From IMG/VR virus record IMGVR_UViG_3300047548_000491, positions 35,914 through 99,913 of that record: DNA of 64,000 nt; one strand, given 5' to 3'. Position numbers and translations under genes: made by a program. Below are positions 1 through 6,599 of the stretch, piece by piece. The stretch's first letter is position 1, and each line of letters starts with the position of its first letter. Source of the stretch: a virus. The notes beneath the pieces are model-generated. The model was not told where the DNA came from. It was given only the letters and a program-made list of their open reading frames with translations, and ran no database searches.

Positions 1-11
1 GGTGGTTATAA
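1..11 (+). CDS. 3' end of an upstream LRW-family gene (partial)
   Basis: Only the last codons are inside the window: the frame reads (R)-Trp-Leu-stop, with the TAA at 9-11 sharing its last base with the ATG of the next gene. This is the same ending (Arg-Trp-X-stop) and the same stop/start overlap seen through the following array, so the array very probably begins before this window. Nothing else of the gene can be seen. Confidence 0.5.
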
Positions 12-265
12 TGGAACAAGGTAGCTTTACATATAAAACAACTAATTACTATGGTAGTCAACGAAAGATTCACATCGTATCTTGGAAAGGTAAGGGTGAA
101 GTTGACGGGGATGAAATCCGAAAGTGGTGTATTGAAAACTTCGGAAATCCAGGTTATCAGGAAGAACATTCTCAAGCTCGATGGCTAGATGATATTAAAG
201 ATTCGGGTGAAATCTATCTGTGTAAAGATGAAGATTTGACCTTTTTCTTACTCAAGTGGACATGA
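11..265 (+). CDS. small LRW-family array protein 1
   Basis: An 84-residue protein of unknown function, first complete member of the array. It has the two family marks: a helix-like block with Lys-Trp-Cys and Phe-Gly (residues 38-45, KWCIENFG) and an end of the form acidic-Asp-x-x-Phe-Phe-Leu-Leu-Lys-Trp-Thr. I chose the ATG at 11 rather than the GTG at 2 because it overlaps the upstream stop and lies six bases after GGTGG at 1-5, which can act as ribosome binding site. It overlaps the next gene by 4 bases. No signal peptide or membrane segment is visible, so it is probably a soluble cytoplasmic protein. Confidence 0.8.
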   Translation: MEQGSFTYKTTNYYGSQRKIHIVSWKGKGEVDGDEIRKWCIENFGNPGYQEEHSQARWLDDIKDSGEIYLCKDEDLTFFLLKWT

Positions 266-471
266 TGTACGATGATTTGACCCATAGGGTATTTCTAAAA
301 TGTCCAACTACAGACACAGATACAGTTGACAGGTGGTGTTACGAACATTTTGGTGAACAGGGTGACAAATGGGATGCTTGGTTCGCAGATGATAGTCTCT
401 GGAATTATGACCAAATTTATGCTTTCGTTAACCACGAAGATGCAGTACTTTTTACTCTAACTTGGGTATGA
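262..471 (+). CDS. small LRW-family array protein 2
   Basis: A 69-residue protein of unknown function. The family block DRWCYEHFG is at about residues 23-31 and the end is EDAVLFTLTWV, so the usual Leu-Arg-Trp has become Leu-Thr-Trp. The middle is rich in Trp and Asp. Either ATG 262 (ATGA overlap with the upstream stop) or ATG 265 could be the start; the AAGTGG at 254-259 suits both. It ends in an ATGA overlap with gene 3. Soluble, acidic. Confidence 0.78.
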   Translation: MMYDDLTHRVFLKCPTTDTDTVDRWCYEHFGEQGDKWDAWFADDSLWNYDQIYAFVNHEDAVLFTLTWV

Positions 472-701
472 GAAGATTACATTTTGATGGCTCTACTTGG
501 CATGATACCAAACCCGGTTGGCATGAAATTGAATTGAATTTGAACGGTCAACCAAAACGCTATCGTGAAATACTAGAATGGCTGTATAATACTATAGACA
601 AGCCGGAAAGGCATTGTAGGTGGTTCCAAACGTCTGTTGGAATCAAAATTAAATTTAGGTACGAACGAGATTTTATTATCGCAACATTGAGGTGGACATG
701 A
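468..701 (+). CDS. small LRW-family array protein 3 (divergent)
   Basis: A 77-residue protein of unknown function. The first family block is degenerate (EILEWLYNTI, with Leu in place of Cys), but the end is typical: ERDFIIATLRWT. The ATG at 468 overlaps the upstream stop as ATGA. Its last codons TTG-AGG-TGG contain GAGGTG, complementary to the 16S rRNA tail, five to ten bases before the next ATG. The last codons therefore seem to serve both as protein code and as ribosome binding site for the following gene. Confidence 0.76.
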   Translation: MRRLHFDGSTWHDTKPGWHEIELNLNGQPKRYREILEWLYNTIDKPERHCRWFQTSVGIKIKFRYERDFIIATLRWT

Positions 702-1051
702 GAGTAGGTGTTTGGTATCGTACAGAATTACAACAACCCCCTAAGTCAGGTTACTACCTTAGCTACAGAGGATGGGGTATCGCTGGCAAGGCAGATGACG
801 ACAGCGATTGGGGTTATGTCTATTACGATAAGAAAATAAATGAGTGGCGTGATTATCAAAATGTTAGCAGTAGCTATGCTATTGTCTATTACTGGACTGA
901 CGCTACGCCTGATGATTGGGTAAATCAAGACCCACCCGGTGTCACATTACATAAAGTAAAAGAAGAACACAATGTAGCACTGGAAGATGCGTGGAAGAAA
1001 GTTCAGGAGGCAATCGACCAGTACAACATGATTAAAGAGTTGGTGCGATGA
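698..1051 (+). CDS. DUF551-like small protein inside the array
   Basis: A 117-residue protein that does not carry the LRW ending. The layout of an early Trp, a PP-x-SGYYL stretch, a Trp/Tyr-rich middle with WGYVYYD, then YYWTDATPDDW and a Pro-Pro near the end resembles DUF551-type phage proteins (function unknown). The C-terminal 35 residues look like a charged helix. It starts in an ATGA overlap with gene 3, after the GAGGTGG of that gene, and ends in an ATGA overlap with the next gene, so it is translated within the array. Family assignment is by pattern only and is uncertain. Confidence 0.6.
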   Translation: MRVGVWYRTELQQPPKSGYYLSYRGWGIAGKADDDSDWGYVYYDKKINEWRDYQNVSSSYAIVYYWTDATPDDWVNQDPPGVTLHKVKEEHNVALEDAWKKVQEAIDQYNMIKELVR

Positions 1052-1422
1052 CAATACAATTACACGACTATCAATTGTGCGTTTTAGAACACTTAAAGGG
1101 ATGGAAGCCGGGCGAAATGATGCTTATCTCTACTCCTAGACAAACTGGTAAAACTTATCTCAATCAATTATTCGGTAAAATGAGTAACAGACAAATTTTT
1201 ATGATGGGACCAGAACCTAAGTATAAATTCAGTCGTGCCAACTGGTATCAAGCAGAATTTGACTGGCGAAAGTATGATGAAGTTGAAGAATGGTGCGAAC
1301 AACAGTTTGGGCCGCACCCACAGAGACCAGATGCGTGGAGTCGCTGGTGGCATAAGTTTGAGAATAGCATTCTGTTCCGTGACGAAAAAGACTATGTATT
1401 GTTCATGTTGAGGTGGTCGTGA
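1048..1422 (+). CDS. P-loop fragment fused to an LRW-family domain
   Basis: A 124-residue protein with two parts. Residues 1-65 contain LHDYQ followed by a Walker A-like stretch STPRQTGKT (29-36), which resembles the start of the ATPase of large terminases of the gp17 type (T4 has SRQLGKT) or of a helicase. Residues 66-124 are a normal array domain with EEWCEQQFG (80-88) and DEKDYVLFMLRWS at the end. No Walker B, sensor or nuclease region follows, so it cannot be a full ATPase. It may be a recombination product between a terminase-like gene and an array gene. Start by ATGA overlap; the stop shares one base with the next ATG. Confidence 0.75.
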   Translation: MTIQLHDYQLCVLEHLKGWKPGEMMLISTPRQTGKTYLNQLFGKMSNRQIFMMGPEPKYKFSRANWYQAEFDWRKYDEVEEWCEQQFGPHPQRPDAWSRWWHKFENSILFRDEKDYVLFMLRWS

Positions 1423-1664
1423 TGTTTATTCACACATACCAACAACAGGAGGATTGGAGAGATCCCGTACCCTGGTTTGTTGCTGCATTTACGACACCTA
1501 AGGAAAATCGTAAAGAGATTACCAAATGGTGTTACAAAACTTTTGGTGCCCCTAGTATGAATCATCTTACTAAACAGATTCGTTGGAAAGATAGTATTCA
1601 ATACGGTGAAATATATTTCAGTAATCAAAAAGACCTGGAGTGGTTTGTACTGAGGTGGTCATGA
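1422..1664 (+). CDS. small LRW-family array protein 5
   Basis: An 80-residue protein of unknown function, one of the most typical members: TKWCYKTFGAP in the middle, a Trp-rich link with GEIYF, and NQKDLEWFVLRWS at the end. The ATG at 1422 shares one base with the upstream TGA (TGATG) and lies after GAGGTGG in the last codons of the gene before. It ends in an ATGA overlap. The predicted order strand-helix-strand-strand-helix would fit a small ferredoxin-like fold, but that is inference. Confidence 0.8.
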   Translation: MFIHTYQQQEDWRDPVPWFVAAFTTPKENRKEITKWCYKTFGAPSMNHLTKQIRWKDSIQYGEIYFSNQKDLEWFVLRWS

Positions 1665-1867
1665 CTATGCACAAAGTTGTTTATGCTCAAACTACAGATG
1701 GCACACTGTCTGCGTATCAGCGTAGCTATAAAGACCACCTAGTAGACGAATGGCTTAAAGAATATTGTAAAGGCCCTTACTATCATAACCCGGGCTGGAC
1801 TACAGAAAAGTTTATTGAGTTTGAACGCAATGAAGATGCGTTTTGGTTTGCGTTAAGGTGGTGTTGA
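1661..1867 (+). CDS. small LRW-family array protein 6
   Basis: A 68-residue protein of unknown function. VDEWLKEYC replaces the usual EWC block, and the end is NEDAFWFALRWC. ATG 1661 gives the ATGA overlap with the upstream stop, and ATG 1667 is a second possibility. The last codons contain AAGGTGG, again placed as a ribosome binding site for the next gene, whose ATG shares one base with this TGA. Confidence 0.78.
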   Translation: MTMHKVVYAQTTDGTLSAYQRSYKDHLVDEWLKEYCKGPYYHNPGWTTEKFIEFERNEDAFWFALRWC

Positions 1868-2109
1868 TGAATAACATTTCAGTTCATAATCTTATCGACA
1901 ATCATATTATCAACTATCTTAGAGAGATTGATAAGCCCAGTAGAACATATTGGCCCTATCTAATTCAGCTAAAATCTTGGGCTGACGTAAGCCCTGCTGA
2001 AAGATTCTGCTATACCCACTTCAAGAGTCGAAACTGGAGAAATATCAGCGCCGATTTTTATTTCAAACATAAAGAAGATTATGAATGGTTTATGTTAAGG
2101 TGGTCTTGA
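1867..2109 (+). CDS. small LRW-family array protein 7
   Basis: An 80-residue protein of unknown function. It has an N-terminal extension of about 35 residues before ERFCYTHFK, then DFYFKHKEDYEWFMLRWS, the canonical ending. TGATG overlap at both ends. The variable N-terminal part compared with its neighbours suggests that only the C-terminal 45 or so residues form the conserved core of this family. Confidence 0.8.
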   Translation: MNNISVHNLIDNHIINYLREIDKPSRTYWPYLIQLKSWADVSPAERFCYTHFKSRNWRNISADFYFKHKEDYEWFMLRWS

Positions 2110-2288
2110 TGGAAACAAATATTGTATATAGAGCTATGGCAGCAGGCAACTGGGATGAAAAAGTCGAATGGTGCAGAGAAAACTTGTATCCTGGAGGACA
2201 CTATGAACCAAAATGGTATATGCGTTATCCTTGGATAGAATTTGATGATGAAAAAGAATATATCTGGTTCAAGTTGAGGTGGGAATGA
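2109..2288 (+). CDS. small LRW-family array protein 8
   Basis: A 59-residue protein of unknown function, the shortest complete member seen in the array. It keeps VEWCRENLY near residues 18-26 and DEKEYIWFKLRWE at the end, so it may define the minimal domain. TGATG overlap upstream, ATGA overlap downstream. The last codons TTG-AGG-TGG carry GAGGTGG just before the next start. Confidence 0.8.
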   Translation: METNIVYRAMAAGNWDEKVEWCRENLYPGGHYEPKWYMRYPWIEFDDEKEYIWFKLRWE

Positions 2289-2485
2289 GCCTAATTGACG
2301 ATATCGATGATTTGATGTGGCCAGTATTTGTCAAGTTTGATAAAGCATTGGTTCCTGACGAATGGTACGAACTAGATTGCTGGTGTAATCAGCAGTTTGG
2401 TAAAGATGGTTGGTGGCTTGAGAAAGGTGTCATGCGTCTTAGAAAAGAAGAACATGCTACAATATTCTTACTAAGATGGGGTTAA
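2285..2485 (+). CDS. small LRW-family array protein 9
   Basis: A 66-residue protein of unknown function with LDCWCNQQFG and EEHATIFLLRWG. The Trp-Trp-Leu stretch between them matches the Trp-rich linker of other members. ATGA overlap with the upstream stop. Its LRW codons are CTA-AGA-TGG, without a good ribosome binding site. The next gene appears to start at the ATG inside this sequence, ten bases before this stop, so the junction differs from the rest. Confidence 0.77.
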   Translation: MSLIDDIDDLMWPVFVKFDKALVPDEWYELDCWCNQQFGKDGWWLEKGVMRLRKEEHATIFLLRWG

Positions 2486-2685
2486 TAGTTACAAAGTACA
2501 TTTATGAAAATTTTGATACCGACGCCGCGGTAGAGTGGGCCATAGAAAATTGTCCTAGTTTTGAAAAGTACATGATAATAGAACTAGACTGGGAAGAAAA
2601 AGAAGATTTGGGTTGTTGGTTTAAATTTGAGGTATATTTTGGTGACGAAAAAGATGCAATGTTTTATTCATTGAGGTGGGCGTAA
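2476..2685 (+). CDS. small LRW-family array protein 10
   Basis: A 69-residue acidic protein of unknown function with VEWAIENC (Cys moved downstream), a VYFGDEKDA stretch and an FYSLRWA ending. The only ATG in frame near the upstream stop is 2476, giving a 10-base overlap; no clear ribosome binding site precedes it, so translation may depend on coupling. It ends with TAA directly followed by the TTG of the next gene, after GAGGTGG in its last codons. Confidence 0.75.
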   Translation: MGLIVTKYIYENFDTDAAVEWAIENCPSFEKYMIIELDWEEKEDLGCWFKFEVYFGDEKDAMFYSLRWA

Positions 2686-2904
2686 TTGATTGAAGTGACA
2701 TTAGAAGATAAATTACCTAGTGAGTTTTTAGAAATTGTTAGAGAAATTAAAGACAAAGGGTATGTTCAGGGAACTGACTTTGACTTTGCTTACCATCCAC
2801 CCAAATTTGATAACTTTTCAGGGGATGCAGTGTATAATAGATGCGTCATATTCAAATTTTATAAAGAAGAAATTGCAACATGGTTCAACCTAAAGTATCT
2901 TTGA
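2686..2904 (+). CDS. divergent LRW-array protein 11 (TTG start)
   Basis: A 72-residue acidic protein of unknown function. The frame opens right after the upstream TAA with TTG, six bases after GGTGG, so TTG is the likely start. The family marks are weak: no WC block, and the end is EEIATWFNLKYL. The lost LRW codons mean that it also lacks the ribosome binding site that other members supply to the next gene, although the TGATG overlap is kept. Likely a decayed or strongly diverged copy. Confidence 0.65.
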   Translation: MIEVTLEDKLPSEFLEIVREIKDKGYVQGTDFDFAYHPPKFDNFSGDAVYNRCVIFKFYKEEIATWFNLKYL

Positions 2905-3152
2905 TGGATGAAATAATCAAAGAAAAATTAGAAGAAATGGAAAAAAGTATAGACAACGATGTGATGAGGTCTTGTCTAGTCGAAGGTGGATGGACAGAAA
3001 TTAAATTTCATTATCACAGTGGTAAACACGCAGTTGATGTGTTAGAATGGTGCGGTGAAACGTTTAAAGAAAATCAATGGTCGAGACTGAATGGTTACTT
3101 TGTATTTCGCAAGAAAAAAGATGCTGAATGGTTTATGTTAAGGTGGCTATGA
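2904..3152 (+). CDS. small LRW-family array protein 12
   Basis: An 82-residue protein of unknown function with a charged helical N-terminus (residues 1-25), LEWCGETFKE, and FRKKKDAEWFMLRWL at the end. The ATG at 2904 shares one base with the upstream TGA and has no visible Shine-Dalgarno, so translation is probably coupled. Its own last codons TTA-AGG-TGG lie just before the next ATG (ATGA overlap). Confidence 0.78.
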   Translation: MDEIIKEKLEEMEKSIDNDVMRSCLVEGGWTEIKFHYHSGKHAVDVLEWCGETFKENQWSRLNGYFVFRKKKDAEWFMLRWL

Positions 3153-3490
3153 AAATCATATGGGGAAGAAGCATAGGATGGAATATTTCCTATAATAATT
3201 ACAGAAGCATACTGAAATACGCCGGCGATAATAATTTCGATATCACCCATAAAAATATTAAAATGGAATATACTATAATAGAAAACGGTGCAGACTGCTA
3301 TCCCTGGATGGAATACTTTGCGATATTACCTAGAAAAACAGTGACAGGTAAACGCATATGGTGGCAGAAAGCATATAAGCGTAAAGTATGGGTAGTGTGG
3401 GGCATAGGCTTTCACATGGAACCACATGTACAATATGCAACAGCCTTTGATTTGTTAATGTATGACAACAACTATAACACTAAAAGGTAA
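3149..3490 (+). CDS. Trp-rich protein, paralogue of the protein at 22695-22919
   Basis: A 113-residue protein of unknown function without the LRW ending. Its C-terminal half (PWMEYFAILPR, GKRIWWQKAYKR, then TAFDLLM) lines up with the protein at 22695-22919 (PWEQWFAWYPV, GNRIWLKTVYRR, then VFDILK), so the two are paralogues 19 kb apart. It starts by an ATGA overlap with array protein 12 and overlaps the next gene by 29 bases. Basic and aromatic-rich with no membrane segment. Function not recognisable. Confidence 0.7.
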   Translation: MKIIWGRSIGWNISYNNYRSILKYAGDNNFDITHKNIKMEYTIIENGADCYPWMEYFAILPRKTVTGKRIWWQKAYKRKVWVVWGIGFHMEPHVQYATAFDLLMYDNNYNTKR

Positions 3491-3683
3491 TTTAACTGGT
3501 GAACAAGAACAATGGCTCGCAAAGAATATCGGGCCTAGGATGCATTACATTCACAATAGTATAGGTGGTCAAGGTTGGATAGCAAGACACGAATGGAAAC
3601 CTGGAATGGTTTCTAAGTATTGGAATCTTTCTATTGAAGATGACCGTCTCGCTACATTTTTTGTACTGATGTTCCCGCAATGA
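3462..3683 (+). CDS. distant array protein 13
   Basis: A 73-residue protein of unknown function. EQWLAKNIGP and IEDDRLATFFVLMFPQ are placed where array proteins have EWCxxxFG and EDAxWFxLRW, so it may be a distant relative that lost the consensus. The ATG at 3462 lies 29 bases before the upstream stop. It ends in an ATGA overlap with the next gene. Confidence 0.65.
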   Translation: MTTTITLKGNLTGEQEQWLAKNIGPRMHYIHNSIGGQGWIARHEWKPGMVSKYWNLSIEDDRLATFFVLMFPQ

Positions 3684-4024
3684 TAGAAAATCATCCTTTT
3701 AAAATTACAGAGTACGACAGGTTTGTAACTGTGACTTGGCCTGCTTTTCATGACATACGAGACAAAATGACTAAAGTAAAATTAGTTGAGGCAGCATTTC
3801 AGCAATCTAAAGCAGTTGAGGTCGGGTTTGTATTAGAACTCAATAACAAAGAATATGATATCATGTGGATCAATTCTTTTCTTAGTTTAACTCAAAATGA
3901 TTATGTGCATTATGTACAAGACATGTATGTGATTAGAGGTGTTGCTTATAGAGATAAGCAAGACGCAGAAAAGTTATATAATTGGTTAGAAGGAAAGTAT
4001 ATATGGCAGCTATTAAAGGACTAG
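3680..4024 (+). CDS. hypothetical array-end protein
   Basis: A 114-residue protein of unknown function. The end (YRDKQDAEKLYNWLEGKY and on) again has an acidic-Asp-Ala helix, as in the family, but no LRW. The N-terminal half has strand-like segments (FVTVTWPAF, VGFVLEL). ATGA overlap upstream. It overlaps the next gene by 22 bases, and that start is served by AAGGAAAG inside this gene. Confidence 0.65.
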   Translation: MIENHPFKITEYDRFVTVTWPAFHDIRDKMTKVKLVEAAFQQSKAVEVGFVLELNNKEYDIMWINSFLSLTQNDYVHYVQDMYVIRGVAYRDKQDAEKLYNWLEGKYIWQLLKD

Positions 4025-4257
4025 GAAGTTTTCAACCAATGATTGAGTATGTTGATGTGGTTCGTAATAACACGGATTACACCTCAAAGAAAACGTATAT
4101 CCCTAAGCCCAATGATTCAGATGAACACATTAGATGGTGCCGCAGAAATTTAGGAGCTAGGGGTGATGGTTGGGACTTTGCAGGTTCTGGTAAAACGTTG
4201 ACTATTTTTATTTGGTCACACAAATTGCAATTTATGTATGAAATGTGGCAACAATAG
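4003..4257 (+). CDS. distant array protein 14
   Basis: An 84-residue protein of unknown function and last member of the array. IRWCRRNLGARG matches the WC-xxx-FG block well, while the end (QFMYEMWQQ) has lost LRW. An AAGGAAAG at about 3991-3998 precedes the ATG at 4003. Its TAG shares bases with the likely GTG start of the sugar kinase gene, so the accessory genes that follow are probably translated from the same mRNA. Confidence 0.7.
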   Translation: MAAIKGLGSFQPMIEYVDVVRNNTDYTSKKTYIPKPNDSDEHIRWCRRNLGARGDGWDFAGSGKTLTIFIWSHKLQFMYEMWQQ

Positions 4258-5081
4258 TGAAGAATAAAATAGGTATTGATATCGGCAAAACCAAAACTGA
4301 ATGCTGTGTCATTTCACTTAACAACGAAGTGTTGTTTCGTGAAAGATTACCTACAGGTACCGTCTTTAATGAAATAAAAGAATTGTATCAAAAGGCTATC
4401 AAATACACAGATACAACGAATCACACCATCGGTGTGTGTATGCCGGGAAAATTAAGCAACGTTAGTGGGTTAATGATTAATTCTAGTATTGAATTTTTGA
4501 ATAATACTGACTTTGTAAAAAATCTACAACTTGTTTTAAACCATGATTTTAAAACAGCAAATGATTCACAATGTTTTGCATTAGCAGAAGCATTACTAGG
4601 GGCAGGGAAAAATTATAATATTGTTTATGGCTTAATATTGGGCACTGGCGTGGGCGGGGGCATCGTAATAAACGGTAGAAGTACACAAAGCGAGTTTGGT
4701 CACACTAGTCTAGATAGTTCAAACAAAATACTATGTAGATGTAAGAGAATTGGTTGCGTTGAAACATGGCTCAGTGGCTCAGGTGTCGATGTATGGGCAA
4801 AAGAATTGTTAGGGATCGATATGTCTACTGTAGACTATATGAAAGATCCCAAAGTAAAGCAGATATACTTTGAAAAGTTTGGATTAGCTCTATCTAATTT
4901 AATTCAAACAGTTAATCCAGAATGTATTGTAATCGGTGGTGGAATCAGTAATAATAGTGAAGTATATTCCGTAGGTGTAGAGCGCATCAAACAAAAGTTG
5001 TTTGATGATGAATTGTCTATACCTGTAGTCAAAGCAGAACTAGGAGATAGTGCAGGCGTTATAGGTGCTGCACTTTTATAA
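4257..5081 (+). CDS. ROK-family sugar kinase
   Basis: A kinase of the ROK family (glucokinase, fructokinase, N-acetylhexosamine kinase), which uses ATP to phosphorylate a free hexose. Visible motifs in order: IGIDIGKTKTE (first phosphate loop), GLILGTGVGGGIVINGR (second phosphate loop), EFGHTSLD, the CRCKRIGCVE zinc-binding pattern of ROK proteins, and VIGGGIS near the end. Length (274) is close to the lower end for ROK kinases. GTG 4257 (TAGTG overlap) puts the first motif at the usual distance from the start; GTG 4245 is possible. The following epimerase and cytidylyltransferase genes suggest a sugar-activation route; the sugar is unknown. Confidence 0.85.
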   Translation: MKNKIGIDIGKTKTECCVISLNNEVLFRERLPTGTVFNEIKELYQKAIKYTDTTNHTIGVCMPGKLSNVSGLMINSSIEFLNNTDFVKNLQLVLNHDFKTANDSQCFALAEALLGAGKNYNIVYGLILGTGVGGGIVINGRSTQSEFGHTSLDSSNKILCRCKRIGCVETWLSGSGVDVWAKELLGIDMSTVDYMKDPKVKQIYFEKFGLALSNLIQTVNPECIVIGGGISNNSEVYSVGVERIKQKLFDDELSIPVVKAELGDSAGVIGAALL

Positions 5082-5083
5082 TT

Positions 5084-5653
5084 ATGGCAAATGATATAAT
5101 GATTGACCTTGAAACACTTGACACGACACCGTATTGTGTAATTCTCACAATCGGTGCAGTCAGGTTCGATCCTAGAGGTCAAGGAGTGGTTGAACGATTA
5201 GAACTACGTCCTACGATTGAGGATCAAACAGAAATTCATAATAGAATAATTGATGATGACACATTACGGTGGTGGTCTACACAGAGCCCTGATGCACTTG
5301 AAGAAGCATTGGGAGACAGGGGACGTACATCATTTAGAGAGTGCATGGAGGCCCTTTATAAGTTTTGTTGGAACCGTCGTGCTGTTTGGGCTAATGGTTC
5401 TGCATTTGATATCGTAGCATGTGAAACAGGTATGCGTCAGACATTGACTGATTATCCTAATCCTATTCCGTGGCCATTCTGGACAGTTAGAGATACACGA
5501 ACACTGTATGAAGTAGCAGGTGTTAGTTTGAAGGATAAGAAATACGGTAGCAAAACAACGCACAAAGCAGTCGAAGATGCAGAACACCAAGCGATTGTTG
5601 TGCAAGACGCATACATGAAATTGATGAAAGCAGGATTGGCAACACCGCGATGA
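5084..5653 (+). CDS. DEDD 3'-5' exonuclease, Rv2179c-like
   Basis: A 189-residue exonuclease of the DEDD superfamily, of the type called Rv2179c-like (Pfam PF16473 by pattern). IMIDLETLDT near the start gives the first Asp-Glu pair, LRWWSTQSPDA is typical of this subfamily, NGSAFD supplies the next Asp, and THKAVEDAEHQA the last His and Asp. Such enzymes remove nucleotides from RNA or single-stranded DNA ends with two metal ions. It starts 3 bases after the kinase gene and overlaps the epimerase gene by 4 bases. The substrate cannot be told from sequence. Confidence 0.85.
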   Translation: MANDIMIDLETLDTTPYCVILTIGAVRFDPRGQGVVERLELRPTIEDQTEIHNRIIDDDTLRWWSTQSPDALEEALGDRGRTSFRECMEALYKFCWNRRAVWANGSAFDIVACETGMRQTLTDYPNPIPWPFWTVRDTRTLYEVAGVSLKDKKYGSKTTHKAVEDAEHQAIVVQDAYMKLMKAGLATPR

Positions 5654-6111
5654 AAACATACGGTGAATTATTACCTGGCTTAAAGATCATTGAACATACA
5701 AAGTACAATGATAATAGAGGTAATTTTTGTGAAACATGGAAGATAACAAATGATGGGATGCGAGGATCGTTCCGTCAATTGAACACTGCAACATCTAAAC
5801 AAAATGTCATTCGTGGTATGCACAGACAAGACCAATCTAAGTTGATTATGCCTGTTTATGGTAGAATATTTGACGTTGCACTAGAACCTGAAACTGGTAA
5901 GTGGTTTGCGATTGAATTAGACAACACCTCAGGTTTATTAGTACCACCAGAATACGCACACGGTTACATGACATTAACTGAAAACACGATAGTGCAGTAT
6001 ATTGTAGACATGCCCTATAATAAAGACGTTGAAGAAAATTTCAAATGGGATCAATATAACATCGCTTGGCCAATCGTTGTTACACCCATACTATCAGAGA
6101 AAGACAAATGA
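5650..6111 (+). CDS. RmlC-like dTDP-sugar 3,5-epimerase family protein
   Basis: A 153-residue cupin related to dTDP-4-dehydrorhamnose 3,5-epimerase. It has the family features DNRGNFCETW, FRQLNTATS, VIRGMHRQDQ (with the catalytic-type His), VYGRIFDVALEPETGKW, then VPPEYAHGY. Such enzymes invert carbons of a nucleotide-linked keto sugar. It is shorter than RmlC (about 180 residues), so it may act on a different sugar. ATGA overlaps on both sides tie it to the exonuclease and the cytidylyltransferase, and the pair with the latter suggests work on an activated sugar. Confidence 0.82.
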   Translation: MKTYGELLPGLKIIEHTKYNDNRGNFCETWKITNDGMRGSFRQLNTATSKQNVIRGMHRQDQSKLIMPVYGRIFDVALEPETGKWFAIELDNTSGLLVPPEYAHGYMTLTENTIVQYIVDMPYNKDVEENFKWDQYNIAWPIVVTPILSEKDK

Positions 6112-6599
6112 AAGTAGGATTTAATTGTTCAAGTTTTGATTTGTTTCATGCTGGGCATGTTACCATGCTTAAAATGGAAAAAAAGTTATGTGACTATCTA
6201 ATTGTTGCACTTCAAGTTGATCCTACTATTGATAGGCCTGGCATCAAAAATAAACCTACACAATCTGTCTATGAACGATACGTACAATTGCAGTCATGTA
6301 AATATGTAGACGAGATACTAGTATATTCTACCGAATATGACCTACTTCAATTATTGATGACCCAAAAGATCGACATTCGTTTTTTGAGTGAAGAATATCT
6401 TAACAGAGATTTCACGGGCAAGCAATATTGCATTCAAAATGGAATCGAGTTATACTATCACAAACGTGAACATGATTATAGTTCAACCGAGTTGCGTAAC
6501 AGAATATATATGTTAGAAAAACTCAAGCGTGAAACAACTCAACCAGAAACAGAGATACCGCAACACAGTCCTGAATTGGTTAAAAAGAATGAAATTTAA
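6108..6599 (+). CDS. cytidylyltransferase-like protein (HxGH family)
   Basis: A 163-residue nucleotidylyltransferase of the kind represented by glycerol-3-phosphate cytidylyltransferase. FDLFHAGHVTML holds the HxGH motif and YSSTELRNRI takes the place of the ISSTxxR motif near the end. It should join a phosphorylated substrate to a nucleotide, releasing pyrophosphate. Start by ATGA overlap with the epimerase gene. The last 25 residues are a Pro/Glu/Gln-rich tail beyond the domain. With the kinase and epimerase it could form a short nucleotide-sugar route. Confidence 0.85.
   Translation: MKVGFNCSSFDLFHAGHVTMLKMEKKLCDYLIVALQVDPTIDRPGIKNKPTQSVYERYVQLQSCKYVDEILVYSTEYDLLQLLMTQKIDIRFLSEEYLNRDFTGKQYCIQNGIELYYHKREHDYSSTELRNRIYMLEKLKRETTQPETEIPQHSPELVKKNEI

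Noticed and set aside
1-4257. Frameshifted pieces of one long gene
   Set aside because: Each small frame has its own start, ribosome binding site and the same complete C-terminal motif, so these are separate duplicated genes and not a broken gene.
6529-6588. Longer N-terminus of the DnaE-like half
   Set aside because: The upstream codons overlap the cytidylyltransferase gene by 71 bases and encode a Gln/Arg/Lys stretch unlike DnaE; ATG 6589 starts just before the conserved motif.
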